From: Kordiimonadaceae bacterium UBA4441
Lineage (GTDB): Bacteria; Pseudomonadota; Alphaproteobacteria; Sphingomonadales; Emcibacteraceae
Length of the DNA stretch: 6,823 bases
Assembly (NCBI GenBank): GCA_002390425.1
Contig: DGPL01000044.1
Location: forward strand, 1 to 6,823
Reading direction: 5' to 3'
The position numbers and the translations under genes were made by a program. The notes below the pieces were generated by a model. That model had not been told where the DNA came from. It made no database searches and saw only the letters and a program-made list of their open reading frames with translations. Shown piece after piece: positions 6,527 through 6,823 of this stretch (positions are counted from its first letter, which is position 1; each line of letters opens with the position of its first letter).

Positions 6527-6533
6527 GGAAAAC
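6527..6533 (+). promoter_or_regulatory. Ribosome binding site deciding the pstB start
   Basis: GGAAAAC is placed seven bases, counted from the GGAA end, before the ATG at 6537, while the earlier in-frame ATG at 6498 has only CAGTAAGCTT in front of it. This favours 6537 as the pstB start and makes the 13 codons from 6498 to 6536 untranslated spacer. Confidence 0.45.
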
Positions 6534-6536
6534 AAA

Positions 6537-6823
6537 ATGACGGCCAATAGCCCTAAAATGTCTGCTAAAAAAGTTAATGTTTTTTATGGTGAAAATCATG
6601 CACTCAAAGACATCAGTCTTGATATTAATCCAAATCAGGTCACGGCACTAATTGGTCCTTCAGGATGTGGTAAATCAACTTTCTTACGTTGCTTGAACAG
6701 GATGAATGATACGATAGACATTTGCAGAGTAGAAGGAACAATCACGCTTGATAATCAAAATATAAATGATAAAGCTCTTGATGTTGTGCAACTTCGGGCT
6801 CGTGTCGGAATGGTATTTCAAAA
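6537..6823 (+). CDS. pstB: Phosphate ABC transporter ATPase PstB (partial, 3' end missing)
   Basis: Cytoplasmic ATPase that powers the PstSCAB phosphate importer. The reading frame is open to the window edge, so only about the first 95 residues are seen of a protein usually near 250-270. The N-terminus has the PstB pattern KVNVFYGENHALKDIS, an A-loop tyrosine followed by the first beta strands, then the Walker A loop GPSGCGKST and the PstB-typical FLRCLNRMND. The sequence stops at VGMVFQ, the start of the Q-loop. Walker B, the ABC signature LSGGQ and the switch His lie outside the window. The frame is open from an ATG at 6498, four bases after the pstA stop, but the ATG at 6537 has the better ribosome site and fits the short N-terminus of known PstB proteins. 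phoU would be the usual next gene but cannot be seen. Confidence 0.93.
   Translation, partial: MTANSPKMSAKKVNVFYGENHALKDISLDINPNQVTALIGPSGCGKSTFLRCLNRMNDTIDICRVEGTITLDNQNINDKALDVVQLRARVGMVFQ

Noticed and set aside
1..6823. CRISPR arrays, tRNA/rRNA genes, insertion sequences, phage genes or defence systems
   Set aside because: No regularly spaced repeats, no RNA gene motifs, no transposase or integrase motifs and no terminal inverted repeats with target duplications were seen.

Overview
The window looks like ordinary chromosome from a fairly AT-rich Gram-negative bacterium, most likely an alphaproteobacterium. The main reason is the form of the phosphate transporter genes. Both permeases carry the long N-terminal or periplasmic extensions typical of the alphaproteobacterial (and some gammaproteobacterial) PstC/PstA types, not the short E. 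coli form. The lineage is an inference; there is no rRNA or tRNA in the window to test it.

Layout, left to right: (1) positions 88-1569, plus strand, a sodium:solute symporter of unknown substrate; (2) 1649-3208, plus strand, a secreted or periplasmic serine hydrolase of the class C beta-lactamase/PBP fold, with a good sigma-70-like promoter just upstream; (3) 3222-3629, minus strand, an AhpD-like carboxymuconolactone decarboxylase family protein, convergent with the hydrolase and separated from it by 13 bases that form a candidate two-way terminator; (4) 3630-3801, a 172-base AT-rich divergent intergenic region full of inverted repeats; (5) 3802-6823, plus strand, the phosphate ABC transporter genes pstC, pstA and pstB, the last cut off by the window edge just after the start of the Q-loop.

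The right half is one functional unit: PstC and PstA form the membrane channel and PstB is the ATPase that drives high-affinity phosphate import. The periplasmic phosphate-binding protein PstS is not next to pstC here, so it must be encoded elsewhere. The left half (symporter, hydrolase) may be a scavenging pair in which the hydrolase releases a compound that the symporter takes up, but only adjacency supports this. The AhpD-like gene shares its upstream region with pstC, which may or may not mean shared regulation.

I looked for an undescribed system and did not find one. All six genes belong to recognisable families. The least explained part is the pstC/AhpD-like intergenic region: a bulged hairpin, a repeated TTGTAATCA word, an inverted pair of extended -10-like words, no visible Shine-Dalgarno for pstC and no consensus Pho box.
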